Assembly (NCBI GenBank): GCA_030150565.1
Contig: JASLFR010000020.1
Coordinates: forward strand, 1-33,144
DNA from: Cardiobacteriales bacterium
GTDB taxonomy: Bacteria; Pseudomonadota; Gammaproteobacteria; Cardiobacteriales; Wohlfahrtiimonadaceae
Direction: 5' to 3'
DNA length: 33,144 bases
Shown: positions 8,632-16,723 of the stretch, in pieces
How the letters are laid out: every line of letters starts with the position of its first letter
Position numbering within the stretch: position 1 is the first letter of the stretch
The notes under the pieces: model-generated
The model's input: the letters and a program-made list of their open reading frames with translations, nothing else
Database searches by the model: none
What the model was told of the DNA's origin: nothing
Translations under genes and position numbers: made by a program

Positions 8632-9711
8632 CTAAATTCTCCCTCTATTTCTAAGGATAATGGTTAAGAAGAAGGGAACACCTACAAGCGAGGTGACAAT
8701 CCCTACAGGTATAACCACACCATGTAAAATATTTTTGGAGGCGATCGATGCCAACGATAAGATCAAGGCGCCTACTAAGGCACTGCCGGGGAGGTAGAAG
8801 CGATGATCCTCTCCAAATAGAAAACGAGCAATATGGGGGGAAACTAAGCCGATAAAGCTTATGGGCCCAACAAATGCTACGGAAGCTGCGGCAAGAAGAC
8901 TTACACGAACAAGCGTCATCAAGCGCAACGAACGAATATTGATTCCAAAACTGAGCGCACGATCCTCCCCTAAACGGAACGCCGTCAATTTCCAACTATT
9001 GAGGAGCGACCAAGGGAGAATAAGCGCAAAAATTGAGAGCAGAATGAGGAGTTTTGGCCACTCGGCACGAGTTAAATTCCCCATCGTCCAGAAGACTAAC
9101 CCCTGAAGGGTATCCTCCGTTGCGATAAACTGCATCATCGAAACAAGCGCATTAAAACTAAAGACTAATGCGATTCCAAAAAGCACAATACCTGATGTCA
9201 TCGCCTTTGTAATACGGGCGACAAAATCGAGCAGAAGGGCTGATCCCAAAGCGAAGATAAAAGCGTTGATGGAGACAAACCACTGCTGAGGAACTCCTGC
9301 AAACCCAATCCCTAAAACAATCGCAAGCGCAGCCCCAAAAGAGGCGGCTGATGAGACTCCAAGCGTGAAAGGGCTCGCTAATGGATTATTGAGCACTGTC
9401 TGCATCTCAGCCCCCGCAAGCCCGAGCGATAAGCCGACTGCTACCGCCATCAACGCTTCAGGAAGCCGTATATTCCAAACAATATTTTGAATCTGTTTTG
9501 GGAACGCCTCACGATTAATTAAGACCTCAAAGAAGGTCTTTGCTGAGATATTTGAAGGACCCAAAATAAGATCAACCCAGAGCGATATTAAGATCGCAAT
9601 GAGTAGAATCATTAAGAGGAGATAGCGACGGCGCATCAGACGCTGATAAAACGCCTGAACGCCTAAAGAATCGCTCTTCTTCTCCTTAGTTACGTGACGC
9701 GTCGGACACAT
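8632..9711 (-). CDS. Iron-complex type ABC importer, permease (FecCD family)
   Basis: A 359-residue inner-membrane permease with about nine to ten hydrophobic helices after a charged N-terminal tail. The stretch GAEMQTVLNNPLASPFTLG near residue 105 and FVGPISFIGLVSPHIARFL near 285 are landmark motifs of the FecCD/BtuC family. There is one permease gene, so it probably forms a homodimer as BtuC does. I chose the ATG at 9711, which overlaps the stop of the binding-protein gene by one base (TAATG), a layout typical of translational coupling. The open frame extends 13 codons further up, to 9750, but that start would overlap the upstream gene by 40 bp. Confidence 0.92.
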   Translation of the reverse strand: MCPTRHVTKEKKSDSLGVQAFYQRLMRRRYLLLMILLIAILISLWVDLILGPSNISAKTFFEVLINREAFPKQIQNIVWNIRLPEALMAVAVGLSLGLAGAEMQTVLNNPLASPFTLGVSSAASFGAALAIVLGIGFAGVPQQWFVSINAFIFALGSALLLDFVARITKAMTSGIVLFGIALVFSFNALVSMMQFIATEDTLQGLVFWTMGNLTRAEWPKLLILLSIFALILPWSLLNSWKLTAFRLGEDRALSFGINIRSLRLMTLVRVSLLAAASVAFVGPISFIGLVSPHIARFLFGEDHRFYLPGSALVGALILSLASIASKNILHGVVIPVGIVTSLVGVPFFLTIILRNRGRI

Positions 9712-10847
9712 TAATTGTTCGACTCGCTCTTCTCTTCTAACTCTATCCAAAATGTACCTTGCGCCTCAACGGGTAAAAACTCTTCATGCATACGTTTGAG
9801 TGTATCAGCTGGATCTAACGCTTCAAACTCTTCTGGGTAGAGCCATTTTGCAATATTCTGAATCGCCAATACGTTATAAGGTGAGTTGTAGTAGTTGTGC
9901 CAAAGCGCATAAGCACGCTTCTCTTTCACGGCTGTTAGATCAGCAATACCGACCCGCTCAAGCACCTCTTCTAACCCTTTACGGGATGCTTCAGGCTCTG
10001 TCTGCATACCAAAAGGAATGCCTGCTAACCCTTTGTTGGGGAGAATGCTTCCTGTTGCGATATATACATCAGGATCGCTCACAATCACTTTTTCAAGATT
10101 CACTTTACCAAGCGCTGCGGGCAGAAGCGGTTTTGAGATATTTTTACCCCCCGCTAAATCGATAAAGTCCCCCATATTTCCATTGCCTGCGGTCCCGCAA
10201 CAATCATCACTTGTACCCGCTTTAAGCTCAATGAAGACGCTCCGCTTCTTCTCTTCAGGAATCGCTTTTGTGATCTCAGTAACCCGTTTTAATTCCGTTT
10301 CGTAGAAATCGATAAACGCCTCCGCCTCCTTCTCACGCTGAATCGCTTGACCGATTAAACGCATGCTCGGAACGGTATTCTCTAAAGGATTACTACGAAA
10401 ATCGACGAAGATTACAGGCACTTCTGAATCTTCAAGATAGCGAACAAGCCCACTATCACGACCAGGACCATGCCCTGAAATACCAAAAATCGCCACATCT
10501 GGGAGCAGAGAGAGCACCTTCTCTGAACTCACACTCTCAGGCGTTGAGTTACCGATGAGCGCAACTTTATCGATCTCAGGGAATTTTGCTCGATAGGTCT
10601 CATACGTCTGTGGATCGAGCTTCTTAAAATCACCCTGCCAGCCGATAATACGATCGAAAGGCTTATCCCCCTCAAGAAGCGCTAACGCCTGAATGTAGCG
10701 CCCTTCACCAAGAAGAATACGCTCTACTTTATGGTCAGGGTCGAGCGTTACTGTACGCCCTGCAATATCGGTCACCTCAAGCCCAAAGCTGAAGGATGTT
10801 AATGCAAGAAGGGTCGCTAATGCGCTCTTTTTTACTCGTCTAATCAT
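9711..10847 (-). CDS. Iron-complex type ABC importer, periplasmic binding protein
   Basis: A 378-residue class III (TroA/FecB-like) substrate-binding protein. MIRRVKKSALATLLALTSFS begins a Sec signal peptide without a lipobox, so the protein is likely free in the periplasm. The mature start, VTDIAGRTVTL, is typical of iron-siderophore, haem and cobalamin binding proteins. A central helix links two lobes, and the second lobe has DDCCGTAGNGNMGDFIDLAGG (Cys216-Cys217). I chose the ATG at 10847 because AAGGAA precedes it at proper spacing and it begins the signal peptide. An ATG at 10898 would add 17 residues and lie almost on the Fur box. The ligand is unknown; the Fur site suggests iron in some form. 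Confidence 0.9.
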   Translation of the reverse strand: MIRRVKKSALATLLALTSFSFGLEVTDIAGRTVTLDPDHKVERILLGEGRYIQALALLEGDKPFDRIIGWQGDFKKLDPQTYETYRAKFPEIDKVALIGNSTPESVSSEKVLSLLPDVAIFGISGHGPGRDSGLVRYLEDSEVPVIFVDFRSNPLENTVPSMRLIGQAIQREKEAEAFIDFYETELKRVTEITKAIPEEKKRSVFIELKAGTSDDCCGTAGNGNMGDFIDLAGGKNISKPLLPAALGKVNLEKVIVSDPDVYIATGSILPNKGLAGIPFGMQTEPEASRKGLEEVLERVGIADLTAVKEKRAYALWHNYYNSPYNVLAIQNIAKWLYPEEFEALDPADTLKRMHEEFLPVEAQGTFWIELEEKSESNN

Positions 10848-10904
10848 GTGATGATTCCTTTTTCTGCTCACAACAAAATGGTGAATGAATAGGCTCATAA
10901 TAAT

Positions 10905-10923
10905 TTAGATGAGAATTATTATC
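10905..10923 (-). promoter_or_regulatory. Probable Fur box before the iron importer operon
   Basis: The 19 bases match the palindromic Fur consensus GATAATGATAATCATTATC at 13 of 19 positions, with the block ATTATTATC best conserved. It lies about 60 bp before the binding-protein start codon. Repression by iron-loaded Fur is inferred from the match and from the genes it precedes. Confidence 0.6.
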
Positions 10924-10988
10924 AAATGCTAAATAGTGCAGATCACAAATTAATTGCAAGTACATTGATATTCGTTAAGTTTTGCGCT

Positions 10989-11735
10989 CTATTTCTGCTT
11001 TAAATAGACATCAAAACGGGTATTAGGCGCCTCAATAGAGTGGTGGGGCTCAATCTCTCCAAGATAAGGAGCCCCTTGAGGACGCTTAACCGCGATACGA
11101 TACTGCTCTAAATCCAGAAGGGTCTCTAAAAGGGTGTTACTGTCGGGATCATCCCCCACTAAATGGCGAATAATTCGGAGCTCTTTCTTCACTAGTGCCG
11201 ATTTTTTCCGCTCTGGATACATCGGATCTAGATAGAAGAGCTGAGGAAGCTCCCTCCCCCCCTTTACCGCCTCTAACGAATCGATGGAGGAGAGAGAGAG
11301 GCGCGCCCCAACCTCTGACTCCTTTCGAAATTGCTCCAACGCCAATCTTAAAAGTTGTTGCAAAATAGGGTTGCGCTCATGCATCACAACCTCAAATCCC
11401 GCATGAGCCAGAAGGAGTGAATCTCGCCCTAATCCCGCAGTGAGGTCCCAAACAGTTTTAGGATCATTGCTCTTCCAGTCGAGGGCTCGAAGCAGAGGCT
11501 CTTGTGCTCGATTAATCCGTTGAAAACGCCATTTCAGCTGAGGAGCATTAAAATCGATAAGAAGGTGCCCCGCCTCTCGATCGACCCAAGAGAGCACCTC
11601 CCCATCCCAAAGAAAATGGTTACTCCTCTTATCCCCTTCAATAAAAGGGTCTCTACATAAGGGGAGATTCTCCCAATCACCCGTGCGTTTAAATAGGATA
11701 GGAAATCGCTTCATACTCTCTCGCTTCTCAATCAT
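10989..11735 (-). CDS. rsmJ: 16S rRNA (guanine1516-N2)-methyltransferase RsmJ
   Basis: A 248-residue SAM-dependent methyltransferase of the RsmJ (YhiQ) family, which methylates G1516 of 16S rRNA. The SAM-binding motif I is DLTAGLGRDSLLLA from residue 97, followed by ERNP at about 120. The catalytic motif is LDPMYPERKKSALVKKE from residue 169, a hallmark of RsmJ. The C-terminal AVKRPQGAPYLG also fits. It lies 31 bp downstream of comM on the same strand. The start is uncertain: ATG 11735 has no clear ribosome site, while ATG 11714 (seven residues in) follows a GA-rich stretch. Confidence 0.93.
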   Translation of the reverse strand: MIEKRESMKRFPILFKRTGDWENLPLCRDPFIEGDKRSNHFLWDGEVLSWVDREAGHLLIDFNAPQLKWRFQRINRAQEPLLRALDWKSNDPKTVWDLTAGLGRDSLLLAHAGFEVVMHERNPILQQLLRLALEQFRKESEVGARLSLSSIDSLEAVKGGRELPQLFYLDPMYPERKKSALVKKELRIIRHLVGDDPDSNTLLETLLDLEQYRIAVKRPQGAPYLGEIEPHHSIEAPNTRFDVYLKQK

Positions 11736-11766
11736 TAATCAAAGTTTAATCATACCGATTTTTTCC

Positions 11767-13278
11767 CTACCGCTCCTCAATATAACCACGATCGAGGGCA
11801 CGAAAAGCGAGGCTCTCAGTGATGTGAGCGCTCTCAATCATCGGTGAATCGGCTAGATCGGCAATCGTACGGGCGACACGTAAAATACGGTGATAACTAC
11901 GAGCCGAGAGATTAAGGCGCCTCTGCGCTAAATCGAGTAGTTTTATCTGCTCCTCACGTAGAGCGCAATCCTCATCGATCCCCTTGACTGAGAGTTTTGC
12001 ATTAGGCACGCCACGACGCGCCATCTGTCGCTGCCGTGCTGCTTCTACTCGAGCTAATATCTCTTCCGAAGACTCCCCATCCGCCTCCCCCTGCAATTCA
12101 TCAGTGCGGATACGGGGCACCTCAACATGTAGATCGATTCGATCGAGAAGAGGACCTGAAATTCGCCCCCGATAACGCTCCACCCGATGAGAAGAGCAGC
12201 GGCACTCTAATTCTCGATCCCCGTAATAGCCGCAAGGGCAAGGATTCATCGCCGCAATCATCTGAAATTGAGCAGGAAAACGCACCTGCTGTCGTGCACG
12301 AGAGATATTGATCTCTCCTGACTCTAACGGCTCTCTCAACACCTCTAACACACGCTGCTCAAACTCAGGTAACTCATCTAAAAAGAGCACCCCATGGTGA
12401 GCAAGTGAGATTTCCCCCGGTTTAGGAGAGGAGCCTCCCCCCACTAAAGCGACCGCTGATGAGGTGTGATGAGGTGCTCTAAAGGGGCGAAGACCGAACT
12501 GCTCAGCCGAGAAACCTTGGGGCGCAATTGAAGCGAGCATTGCACTCTCAAGCGCCTCTTTTCGACTCATTCTCGGTAAAATCGTGGCAAAGCGCTGGGC
12601 GAGCATCGTCTTTCCCGTTCCTGGTGGACCAATTAGAAGAATATTGTGCCCCCCTGCTGCTGCGATCTCTAACGCTCTCTTTGCAAAATGTTGCCCCTTC
12701 ACCTCACTAAAATCGAGCCTCTGCTTCCGCTCTTTCAGATCTACTTGAGGCACACTTCGCAACTCACCAACACCGTTAAGATAATTGACCACCTCAACCA
12801 GAGTACGAGCCGTCCCGATATTGGGATAATCGAGAAAAGCGACCTCTTCAGAGCGATCAGAGGGGGCGATGAGAAATTTCTGCTCCTGCATAGAGCGGAG
12901 TGCCGTTGGTAATAGCCCCATAATGGGGCGAAGCTCCCCTGTCAGAGCCAATTCTCCCACAAGCTCAAAATCTGCCATCTCCCGAGTCACAATTGCGCCT
13001 GATGCCATCAATAACCCAATCGCAATAGGGAGATCGTAACGTCCCCCCTCTTTAGGAAGATCTGCAGGGGAGAGATTGACCGTAATTCGCCGATTAGGGA
13101 ACTCAAACCCTGAATTGATGAGCGCTGCACGCACTCGATCTTTACTCTCTTTAACTGCTGTCTCTGGCATGCCCACAATCGTAAAACTGGGCAATCCATT
13201 ACTAATATGAATCTCAACACGCACCTCAGGAGCATCTAACGCTCGTACAGCACGTGTATAAATCACCGCTACCGACAT
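11767..13278 (-). CDS. comM: ComM/YifB family Mg-chelatase-like AAA+ ATPase
   Basis: A 503-residue protein of the usual ComM length. ComM is a hexameric helicase that promotes branch migration when transformed DNA is integrated; it is widespread even in bacteria not known to be competent. The N-terminal Lon-like fold includes SPADLPKEGGRYDLPIAIG near 70-88. The AAA+ core has Walker A GPPGTGKT at 217-224, Walker B LFLDE at 298-302, and a Zn-finger-like cluster with Cys347, Cys349, Cys359 and Cys361. The C-terminal Mg-chelatase domain has SARSYHRILRVARTIADL. A strong GGAGGAGAG ribosome site precedes the start. It is divergent from fabI. Confidence 0.95.
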   Translation of the reverse strand: MSVAVIYTRAVRALDAPEVRVEIHISNGLPSFTIVGMPETAVKESKDRVRAALINSGFEFPNRRITVNLSPADLPKEGGRYDLPIAIGLLMASGAIVTREMADFELVGELALTGELRPIMGLLPTALRSMQEQKFLIAPSDRSEEVAFLDYPNIGTARTLVEVVNYLNGVGELRSVPQVDLKERKQRLDFSEVKGQHFAKRALEIAAAGGHNILLIGPPGTGKTMLAQRFATILPRMSRKEALESAMLASIAPQGFSAEQFGLRPFRAPHHTSSAVALVGGGSSPKPGEISLAHHGVLFLDELPEFEQRVLEVLREPLESGEINISRARQQVRFPAQFQMIAAMNPCPCGYYGDRELECRCSSHRVERYRGRISGPLLDRIDLHVEVPRIRTDELQGEADGESSEEILARVEAARQRQMARRGVPNAKLSVKGIDEDCALREEQIKLLDLAQRRLNLSARSYHRILRVARTIADLADSPMIESAHITESLAFRALDRGYIEER

Positions 13279-13407
13279 CTCTCCTCCAAAAAAGTGATAA
13301 ATTTTGCTTTAAAATGAGAAGGATACCAAAAATAGCGGTCGATTAAAGAGCGCATCCTCAGCAAAAGAGGGGGGAGTAATTGAGATGTAAGCCCTTTTTC
13401 TAAAACG

Positions 13408-13416
13408 TGGTAAAAT
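13408..13416 (+). promoter_or_regulatory. Possible extended -10 promoter of fabI
   Basis: TGGTAAAAT fits the extended -10 pattern TGnTAnnnT. It lies about 46 bp before the fabI start, and no convincing -35 box is seen. The rest of the 184-bp comM-fabI gap shows nothing I can name. Confidence 0.35.
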
Positions 13417-13462
13417 CGAACGCTTTATCGATCATTTAACTCATCTACAAAGGAGTCAATCT

Positions 13463-14242
13463 ATGGGTTTTCTAGCCGGTAAACGAGCATTAATTGTAGG
13501 GCTTGCATCAAATCGCTCTATCGCATGGGGAATTGCAAAGGCGATGCATGAGCAGGGGGCGGAGTTAGCATTTAGCTATCATGGCGAGCGCCTTGAGAAA
13601 CGGGTCCGTGATATGGCGGAAGAGCTTGGCTCTAACATCGTGCTTCCTTGTGACGTTGCAAGCGATGATGAGATTGAGTCGATGATTTCTGAGCTCTCAA
13701 AAGAGTGGAGTGATGGTTTTGATATTGTGATTCACTCGGTAGGATTTGCACCACGTGAAGCACTCTCTGGTAACTATCTCGACTCTGTCACTCGTGAAAA
13801 TTTTGCAATCGCACACGATATCTCCTCCTACAGCTTTGCAGCACTTGCAAAAGCGGCAAGACCTCACCTTAGAGAAGGGGGTTCACTCTTAACGCTCACC
13901 TATCTTGCAAGCTTAAGAACTGTGAAAAATTACAACGTAATGGGATTAGCAAAAGCATCTCTTGAAGCGAATGTTCGCTATATGGCGAGCGCTCTTGGTA
14001 AAGAGGGAATCCGTGTAAATGCGGTGTCAGCAGGCCCCATTCGCACCTTAGCTGCATCAGGGATCTCTGATTTTAAGAGCATGCTCTCAGCGTTTGAAGA
14101 GCACGCTCCGATCGGCCGCTGCGTCACCATTGAAGAGGTGGGGAATACCGTTGCATTCCTCTCATCCGATCTCGCCTCTGGAATCACAGGGGAGATCACT
14201 TACGTAGATGGTGGATTCAACACTGTAATCTCAGGAATGTAA
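13463..14242 (+). CDS. fabI: Enoyl-[acyl-carrier-protein] reductase (NADH) FabI
   Basis: A 259-residue short-chain dehydrogenase of the FabI type (E. coli 262). It reduces the double bond of enoyl-ACP in the last step of each fatty-acid elongation cycle. The nucleotide loop is GLASNRSIAWGIA (13-25). The FabI catalytic pair is Tyr157 and Lys164 in NYNVMGLAK, with Tyr147 in LTYLAS. HSVGFAP around Gly94 and HDISSYSF are also FabI landmarks; this glycine is the position changed in classic triclosan-resistant mutants, and it is wild-type here. An AAAGGAG ribosome site lies 7 bp before the ATG. The gene stands alone and ends at its own terminator. Confidence 0.97.
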   Translation: MGFLAGKRALIVGLASNRSIAWGIAKAMHEQGAELAFSYHGERLEKRVRDMAEELGSNIVLPCDVASDDEIESMISELSKEWSDGFDIVIHSVGFAPREALSGNYLDSVTRENFAIAHDISSYSFAALAKAARPHLREGGSLLTLTYLASLRTVKNYNVMGLAKASLEANVRYMASALGKEGIRVNAVSAGPIRTLAASGISDFKSMLSAFEEHAPIGRCVTIEEVGNTVAFLSSDLASGITGEITYVDGGFNTVISGM

Positions 14243-14269
14243 TAAAAAATTCAATAAAATAGAGATGTA

Positions 14270-14314
14270 AAAAGAGCGGGGCGATCGAGCATCACTCCGC
14301 TCTTTTATTTTTTT
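14270..14314 (+). terminator. Intrinsic terminator of fabI
   Basis: A 10-bp perfect stem AAAAGAGCGG (14270-14279) pairs with 14297-14306 around a 17-nt loop. A run of seven Ts follows at 14308-14314. It isolates fabI from the small transcription unit just downstream. Confidence 0.85.
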
Positions 14315-14324
14315 AAATTTTCTA

Positions 14325-14354
14325 TTGACAAAAGGAGCGTTCGGTCGCTATGAT
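14325..14354 (+). promoter_or_regulatory. Sigma-70 promoter of the putative small RNA
   Basis: A perfect -35 box TTGACA (14325-14330), an 18-bp spacer and a -10 box TATGAT (14349-14354, 5 of 6). The spacer holds a short inverted repeat, AGCG-TTCGGT-CGCT, which could be a regulator site. The predicted start is near 14361. This is one of the best promoter matches in the window. Confidence 0.7.
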
Positions 14355-14360
14355 ATGTCC

Positions 14361-14442
14361 AACGTTTGTTAATTCAAACGTTCCTCCATATCCTCCTTTG
14401 GTGGTTATTTTTACCGAGATGTTCATCATCTCGGTTTTTTTT
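14361..14442 (+). ncRNA. Putative trans-acting small RNA of about 82 nt with anti-Shine-Dalgarno motifs
   Basis: The unit is bounded by a near-consensus promoter and an intrinsic terminator. It sits between fabI (+, terminated upstream) and priA (-), so it is nobody's leader. The RNA would begin with a perfect 8-bp hairpin, AACGTTTG (14361-14368) with CAAACGTT (14375-14382) and a 6-nt loop. A pyrimidine-rich single-stranded stretch follows with two CCTCC motifs (14383-14387 and 14392-14396). The second, in ATCCTCCTTTG, resembles the 3' tail of 16S rRNA. It ends with the terminator hairpin and eight Ts, the kind of 3' end that Hfq-bound RNAs have. I do not recognise it as a named RNA family. 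The two CCTCC motifs suggest it pairs with ribosome binding sites. The exact ends and the function are inferred. Confidence 0.62.
14413..14442 (+). terminator. Intrinsic terminator of the putative small RNA
   Basis: A 9-bp perfect stem ACCGAGATG (14413-14421) pairs with CATCTCGGT (14427-14435) around a 5-nt loop. The Ts at 14435-14442 follow. The orientation is clearly + strand, since the - strand side has A's instead of a T-run downstream. Confidence 0.85.
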
Positions 14443-14461
14443 GCCCAAAATTTAGGGAACG

Positions 14462-16723
14462 CTACCCCATCTCTTGCGGATCGATCTCAACAATAAAACG
14501 GATATCAGAGCGAGGATTCACCTCAACAGTGGCGATAAGGGTAGAAACTGCACGGTGCAACGTAGAGCGCTCAAGAGATTGCAGTAGCGCATAAGCACGA
14601 TAATACCCCTGTCTGCGATGCATCGACATCGGCATAACAGGCATCTGCTGTAGATTCTCCTCAGCCCCAATTCCTGAAGCTTCAATCACCCCTTTTAAAT
14701 AGTGCTCCGCCTCCCCTTCACTCTTCGCTTCCGCTTGAACCAACGCCTGATGGCTATAAGGGGGAAGACTCAACATCTCCCGCAGTGGAAGAAGCGATTC
14801 TAAATAGGCCCGATACCCAATTTTCGGTAACTCCTGAAAGAGTTCATGCTCAGGAAAGTAGCTCTGAATCATCAGATGCCCCGAGCGCTCCCCCCGTCCC
14901 GCACGCCCCGATACCTGCATTAAGAGTTGAGCGAGTCGCTCCTCTGCCCGAAAATCGTTAGCAAAGAAGAAACCATCACTATTAATCAATCCTACTAAAG
15001 TAATATTGGGAAAATCGTGCCCTTTAGCGATCATCTGTGTGCCGATAATAATATCCGCTCTATTATCGATCACCAATTGGCGCTGCGTTTCAAAATCGTA
15101 ACTATTACGCACACTATCTCGATCAAAACGGAGTACCTTTGCTTGAGGAAATGCGTCCCTCAAGACCTTCTCCAATCGTTGCGTTCCCACCCCAATAAAG
15201 GAGAGATGAGCCCCTCCGCAACGCTGACACACTTGAGGAAGAGGCCTCTTTGTCGCGCAATGGTGGCAATGGAGTAGATGGGTGGTTCGATGATAATTGA
15301 GATAAGCAGAGCAGTGATCACACTCCGCCATCGCTCCACAATCATCACAATAGAGAATGGGGGAAAAACCTCGACGATTGAGAAAGAGTAGACTCTGCTC
15401 CCCCGCCTCAAGGCGCGCCTCTATCGCATTGAGAAGCGGCAGACTCAACCCCTCGAAGAGTTGCTCATGATTACAATCGATCACCTCCCAGCTCGGCATA
15501 CTCCCCTTTGCTCGCTCCGTTAAGAGCACATGATGATAATGCCCATTAAGAGCGTGATGTAGCAATTCAAGATGGGGCGTTGCACTCCCTAAAATAGTAG
15601 GGATCGATTCAAGATGAGCACGCATCAGGGCGCTATTGTGGGCAGAGTAACGCACCCCATCCCGCTGTAGATAGGAGCTATCGTGCGCTTCATCGATCAC
15701 AATCAATCCCAGATTTTTAAAGGGTGTTAAGAGTGCAGAGCGAGTCCCCACTAAAAGAGAGAGCGCTCCAGATCGAGCATCGCGCCATGCAGAGAGACGC
15801 TCCTCATCACTCAAATGGGAGTGAATCACTCCATACGGCACCCCTAATTGTTGCTCTAATCGCTCCATAAATTGAGCCGTTAAACCGATCTCTGGCACCA
15901 GAAAGAGCACCTGCTCACCCCGCTTTAGATGGGCTCGAGCCACTTCAATATAGACCGCTGTCTTTCCTGATCCTGTCACCCCTTCAAGAAGGGTTACCCC
16001 CTTTTCATGCGCTAAAATAGAGTCTAATGCAGCGCTCTGCTCACGGTTTAGGGCGAGTGTCCCCCGCTCCTTTAATTGAGGGGATGGGAGTATATATTCA
16101 CCCTCTCTCTTCATAACCTCTTCAGATTTAAGGATACCGCTCTTCTCAAGGGGGCGTGCGTGTACTAAGAAATTGGGATGCTCTGCAATAATTGCAGACT
16201 CCTCCATCGGTAGATGCTCCATCGCCCACTCAACAAGAGGATATTTGACCCGTTGACGTTTATGCTTCTCATCTGCCAACCACTCTTTAGCTTGCGCTCC
16301 AATCTGCCAAATCCTCTCTAATGGATAGAGAGGCTCCCCTTGCCGTAGTTTTGAGGGAAGAAAGAGCGTCATCACCTCCCCAATTGGAGCGTGATAATAG
16401 CGGCTCATCCAGAACATCAACTGCAGAAGAGAGCCACTTATTAAGGGGGCATCATCAATCAGAGTGGCACGTTTAATCTTCTCTAAAGGCCAATCCGCTT
16501 CTCTCTTAATCTCAACTATCATCCCGATCAGCTGACGATTCCCAAAGGGGACACGGACTCTTCGCCCCACCAAAGAGGTGCTCTCCATCGCTCCACTCGT
16601 TAGAGCATGGTAATCCTCCTCTTTTAGCCGATAATCGAAGCTTTTGCGAAGAGGCAGAGGGAGCGCAACTGCGAGAATTGGCTCCCGATCTTCCCCCTCC
16701 TCCACCACTTTTCGCTTAATCAT
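14462..16723 (-). CDS. priA: Primosomal protein N', replication restart helicase PriA
   Basis: A 753-residue superfamily 2 helicase (E. coli PriA 732). PriA recognises abandoned replication forks and starts reloading of DnaB. The N-terminal DNA-binding part is followed by Walker A GVTGSGKT at 248-255 and DEAH at 344-347. A zinc-binding insertion has eight cysteines (459, 462, 468, 471, 486, 489, 499, 502). The second lobe has GTQMIAKGHDFPNITLV and QVSGRAGRG. All expected motifs are intact. The start overlaps the lemA stop by one base (TAATG), so its translation is probably coupled to lemA. The first 12 residues are extra compared with a typical PriA start. Confidence 0.96.
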   Translation of the reverse strand: MIKRKVVEEGEDREPILAVALPLPLRKSFDYRLKEEDYHALTSGAMESTSLVGRRVRVPFGNRQLIGMIVEIKREADWPLEKIKRATLIDDAPLISGSLLQLMFWMSRYYHAPIGEVMTLFLPSKLRQGEPLYPLERIWQIGAQAKEWLADEKHKRQRVKYPLVEWAMEHLPMEESAIIAEHPNFLVHARPLEKSGILKSEEVMKREGEYILPSPQLKERGTLALNREQSAALDSILAHEKGVTLLEGVTGSGKTAVYIEVARAHLKRGEQVLFLVPEIGLTAQFMERLEQQLGVPYGVIHSHLSDEERLSAWRDARSGALSLLVGTRSALLTPFKNLGLIVIDEAHDSSYLQRDGVRYSAHNSALMRAHLESIPTILGSATPHLELLHHALNGHYHHVLLTERAKGSMPSWEVIDCNHEQLFEGLSLPLLNAIEARLEAGEQSLLFLNRRGFSPILYCDDCGAMAECDHCSAYLNYHRTTHLLHCHHCATKRPLPQVCQRCGGAHLSFIGVGTQRLEKVLRDAFPQAKVLRFDRDSVRNSYDFETQRQLVIDNRADIIIGTQMIAKGHDFPNITLVGLINSDGFFFANDFRAEERLAQLLMQVSGRAGRGERSGHLMIQSYFPEHELFQELPKIGYRAYLESLLPLREMLSLPPYSHQALVQAEAKSEGEAEHYLKGVIEASGIGAEENLQQMPVMPMSMHRRQGYYRAYALLQSLERSTLHRAVSTLIATVEVNPRSDIRFIVEIDPQEMG

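Noticed and set aside
9800..10165. 121-codon + strand frame opposite the iron-binding protein gene
   Set aside because: A shadow of the real gene. No ribosome site, no recognisable domain, and Leu/Ser-rich composition as expected from an antisense frame.
10848..10898. Longer start for the iron-binding protein
   Set aside because: It would put 17 residues before the signal peptide and move the start nearly onto the Fur box; the ATG at 10847 has the better ribosome site.
14361..14442. Small RNA as 6S, 4.5S or Spot 42 RNA
   Set aside because: The length and sequence do not fit: 6S is about 180 nt with a long bulged rod, the 4.5S apical loop bases are missing, and Spot 42 has a different sequence.
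14351..14485. Frame starting at ATG 14351 through the small RNA, with prolines that recall a leader peptide (PPYPPL)
   Set aside because: The ATG is inside the -10 box, so it is not on the transcript. The frame runs through the terminator into priA antisense, and no + gene follows that could be attenuated.
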